The translations under genes and the position numbers were made by a program. A stretch of 15,715 nucleotides of DNA from Spirochaetes bacterium RBG_16_67_19 (GTDB lineage: Bacteria > Spirochaetota > Spirochaetia > SZUA-6 > DRHE01): the NCBI GenBank assembly GCA_001829505.1, contig MIBK01000147.1, forward strand, positions 11,286 through 27,000, read 5' to 3'. Position 1 is the first letter of the stretch, and every line of letters starts with the position of its first letter. The notes beneath the pieces are model-generated. The model was not told where the DNA came from. It worked only from the letters and a program-made list of their open reading frames with translations, and did not search any database. Shown here piece after piece: positions 14,544-15,715 of the stretch.

Positions 14544-14579
14544 ACGCGCCACCCAGATTTGATGCAACTGCTTTCTTAG
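14381..14579 (+). pseudogene. Detached 3' fragment of a PfkB kinase gene
   Basis: Bases 14381-14543 repeat the PfkB 3' end (GGAGDAHFAGILAGL... to ...LREL). The frame stays open to a TAG at 14577-14579, giving a distinct tail TRHPDLMQLLS. There is no start codon or promoter in this frame, and the upstream 70 bp are unrelated to pfkB, so it cannot be expressed as a kinase. Most differences from the intact gene are silent, so this copy was under coding selection until recently. It may be the displaced original end of the kinase gene, or the end of a second kinase gene since deleted. Confidence 0.85.
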
Positions 14580-14595
14580 TTCCGCTTTGCCTGGG

Positions 14596-14623
14596 TTGAA
14601 AAATCCGCAGATCGCAGTAATAT
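14596..14623 (+). promoter_or_regulatory. Putative promoter of the lipoprotein gene
   Basis: TTGAAA (14596-14601), a 16-nt spacer and TAATAT (14618-14623) precede the lipoprotein ATG by 27 nt. The leader would contain GGGAGGG (14641-14647), a normal ribosome-binding site. This contrasts with the leaderless layout of several other genes here. The surrounding AT-rich tract offers alternative -10 hexamers. Confidence 0.5.
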
Positions 14624-14650
14624 ATTATTAGACTATATCAGGGAGGGAAC

Positions 14651-15115
14651 ATGCGTCGACCACGAATAGTTTTTGCTGTAATCGGCATGGTCTTTGCGCT
14701 TGCTATCCTGCTCTCGATGTCCAGCTGCAACCTGTTTGGGACCGGGACCCTCACCATACGGAACTACTCAACCCGTGACATCGATTTTGTGACCTGGACC
14801 AGCGACGACGGCACAGTTTACGATTTTGGCGATGACTTGGTATACGATGACGTGGCGGGTTGGGTCTATGGTATTGCAGTCCTTGGCATGGATTCGCGGC
14901 AAGTCAGCTTCGGTTCCAACTATATCTATTTCTATTTCACCGACAGTATCCAGTATTATCGAACCGCCGCAGTGGTGGACGTGGGTTTGTTTACAGATGG
15001 CGAATTCACTTTTTACGACACCACTTTCATCTATACCGCCACGATACAAGGTGGTTCCACCACAACCCAAGTCTATTCGATCGTCCCAGTCCCGGGCAGC
15101 AAGCCGACGAAATAG
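14651..15115 (+). CDS. Small putative lipoprotein of unknown function
   Basis: The 154-residue protein starts with a basic segment (MRRPR), a hydrophobic core (IVFAVIGMVFALAILL) and a relaxed lipobox M-S-S-C with Cys26 as the probable lipidated residue. Spirochaetes are known to tolerate such non-standard lipoboxes. The mature part (NLFGTGTLTIRNYSTRDIDFVTW...) is rich in Tyr, Thr, Asp and Phe and looks all-beta; TLTIRNYS resembles small surface lipoproteins with an immunoglobulin-like strand pattern. No enzyme motif is seen. GGGAGGG lies just upstream of the ATG. The GC content is markedly lower than in the sugar operon. It is convergent with the P13-like gene across a shared terminator. Confidence 0.75.
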   Translation: MRRPRIVFAVIGMVFALAILLSMSSCNLFGTGTLTIRNYSTRDIDFVTWTSDDGTVYDFGDDLVYDDVAGWVYGIAVLGMDSRQVSFGSNYIYFYFTDSIQYYRTAAVVDVGLFTDGEFTFYDTTFIYTATIQGGSTTTQVYSIVPVPGSKPTK

Positions 15116-15125
15116 TCGACAGAAA

Positions 15126-15155
15126 AAAACGGGTGCCATTTTCGGCACCCGTTTT
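15126..15155. terminator. Bidirectional rho-independent terminator
   Basis: A perfect 12-bp stem (AAAACGGGTGCC at 15126-15137 with GGCACCCGTTTT at 15144-15155) encloses a 6-nt loop. The stem ends in T-rich tracts on both strands: TTTT on the plus strand and a run of seven T on the minus strand. It lies between the stops of two convergent genes (15115 and 15159) and should end both transcripts. Confidence 0.93.
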
Positions 15156-15158
15156 GAT

Positions 15159-15715
15159 CTAATACTCGAAGCTGACCAGGCTCAGTCCCATCTTCCACTC
15201 CGGACCGCGCTCAGTCTTGTACACGTCGAAGGTCATTGCATCCGCGTCCAACACGGAAAGAGTCACGGTCTTCAGACCCCGGGCCAGATTGGTGTTCCAC
15301 TGGCGCTGGTAGGTGAAGGGACGCACGCACATGTACACGACGTTGAAGGCGATGGCGCCAATGCCGACGTAATAGAACCAGTTGGGATAGGCATAGCCCC
15401 AATAGTCGTAGTCCCAGCCGGTCGTCACGCCTACGATCCCCAAGGCCATCCAGGACAGTTCCACCAGGGCTCCGGCCGAATCCCCCTGGACCCAGCTTCC
15501 GAGGCTGGTCAGCAGAATGTTCAGCAGAAGCCCCATGACGGCGTTGTCCTTGCGGTTGGTCGAGTAGAGCATCAGCCGCTCGGAATCACTCAACTGGTCC
15601 GCCACGGCCATCATCTGCAGTTGGCCAGACTGCCGCATGTGGGCTTTGGCCCGGATCAGGGCCTGCATCTGCATGGTGGCTGCCGCGTTGCCCACCGCCG
15701 GCGTTGCCGCGGCGG
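15159..15715 (-). CDS. P13-like spirochaetal membrane protein, 5' end outside window
   Basis: The minus-strand frame stays open to the right edge, so the N-terminus (probably a signal peptide; the last visible residues are Ala-rich) is missing. A GTG at 15695 is possible but gives no signal sequence, so the true start is probably upstream. Features resembling Borrelia P13-family proteins are a helical N-terminal region (RAKAHMRQSGQ), then SERLMLYSTNRKDNAVMGLLLN, the glycine-rich LGSWVQGDSAGALVELSWMALGIVGV and a second membrane stretch WFYYVGIGAIAFNVVYM. P13 is an integral outer-membrane channel protein. The family call rests on pattern recognition of the GSWVQGD region, so it is moderately sure. 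The C-terminus (VYKTERGPEWKMGLSLVSFEY) looks like a beta-strand ending in an aromatic residue, as outer-membrane proteins often do. Confidence 0.65.
   Translation of the reverse strand, partial: AAATPAVGNAAATMQMQALIRAKAHMRQSGQLQMMAVADQLSDSERLMLYSTNRKDNAVMGLLLNILLTSLGSWVQGDSAGALVELSWMALGIVGVTTGWDYDYWGYAYPNWFYYVGIGAIAFNVVYMCVRPFTYQRQWNTNLARGLKTVTLSVLDADAMTFDVYKTERGPEWKMGLSLVSFEY

Noticed and set aside
14307..14567. 86-codon minus-strand frame across the kinase fragment
   Set aside because: It resembles the minus-strand shadow of the same sequence in the intact kinase gene, so its similarity to 12278-13720 is only a result of the duplication.
1..15715. CRISPR array, tRNA or rRNA genes, insertion sequence with terminal repeats
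   Set aside because: No regularly spaced short repeats, no tRNA cloverleaf or rRNA sequence, and no transposase or integrase frame were found on either strand.

Overview
The window is GC-rich, mostly metabolic DNA, probably from a Spirochaetota chromosome. This assignment is an inference. It rests on a P13-like membrane protein at the right edge (a family best known from Borrelia and other spirochaetes), a lipoprotein with a relaxed lipobox (M-S-S-C), and a periplasmic-type binding protein with an ordinary signal peptide. No rRNA or tRNA gene is present to test it.

Left part (1-2697): a truncated nitrilase-family amidase (minus strand) is divergent from a PIN-PhoH protein (PhoH2/YlaK type). 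A compact vapBC-like toxin-antitoxin pair of lower GC follows. It ends one base from the converging transporter operon.

Centre (2699-13702): one divergent carbohydrate-use locus built around a 71-bp promoter region (8431-8501). The minus arm carries an alpha/beta hydrolase, a PIG-L/LmbE deacetylase, a decayed uroporphyrinogen-decarboxylase-like gene (5' end missing, one frameshift), a sugar-binding protein and two ABC permeases. No ATPase gene is present. The plus arm carries an SDR oxidoreductase, a fucose/arabinose-isomerase-like protein, an amidohydrolase, a glucosamine-6-phosphate-deaminase-like protein and a PfkB kinase, with 4-bp overlaps between the last three. Together they suggest import, deacylation, isomerisation, phosphorylation and deamination of an unusual (amino) sugar. 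The substrate cannot be read from the sequence.

Right part (13703-15715): a mazEF-like pair of lower GC lies between two 163-bp direct repeats (about 96% identical). The repeats are the 3' end of the PfkB gene and a second, detached copy of it. This resembles elements that integrate into a gene and bring a substitute 3' end, but no integrase is visible. After it come a small lipoprotein gene, a strong bidirectional terminator, and the convergent P13-like gene running off the edge.

Several genes (mazE, SDR, perhaps the nitrilase and the hydrolase) have a -10 hexamer only 5-7 nt before the start codon, and the clearest ones have no Shine-Dalgarno. This suggests leaderless mRNAs alongside conventional ones.
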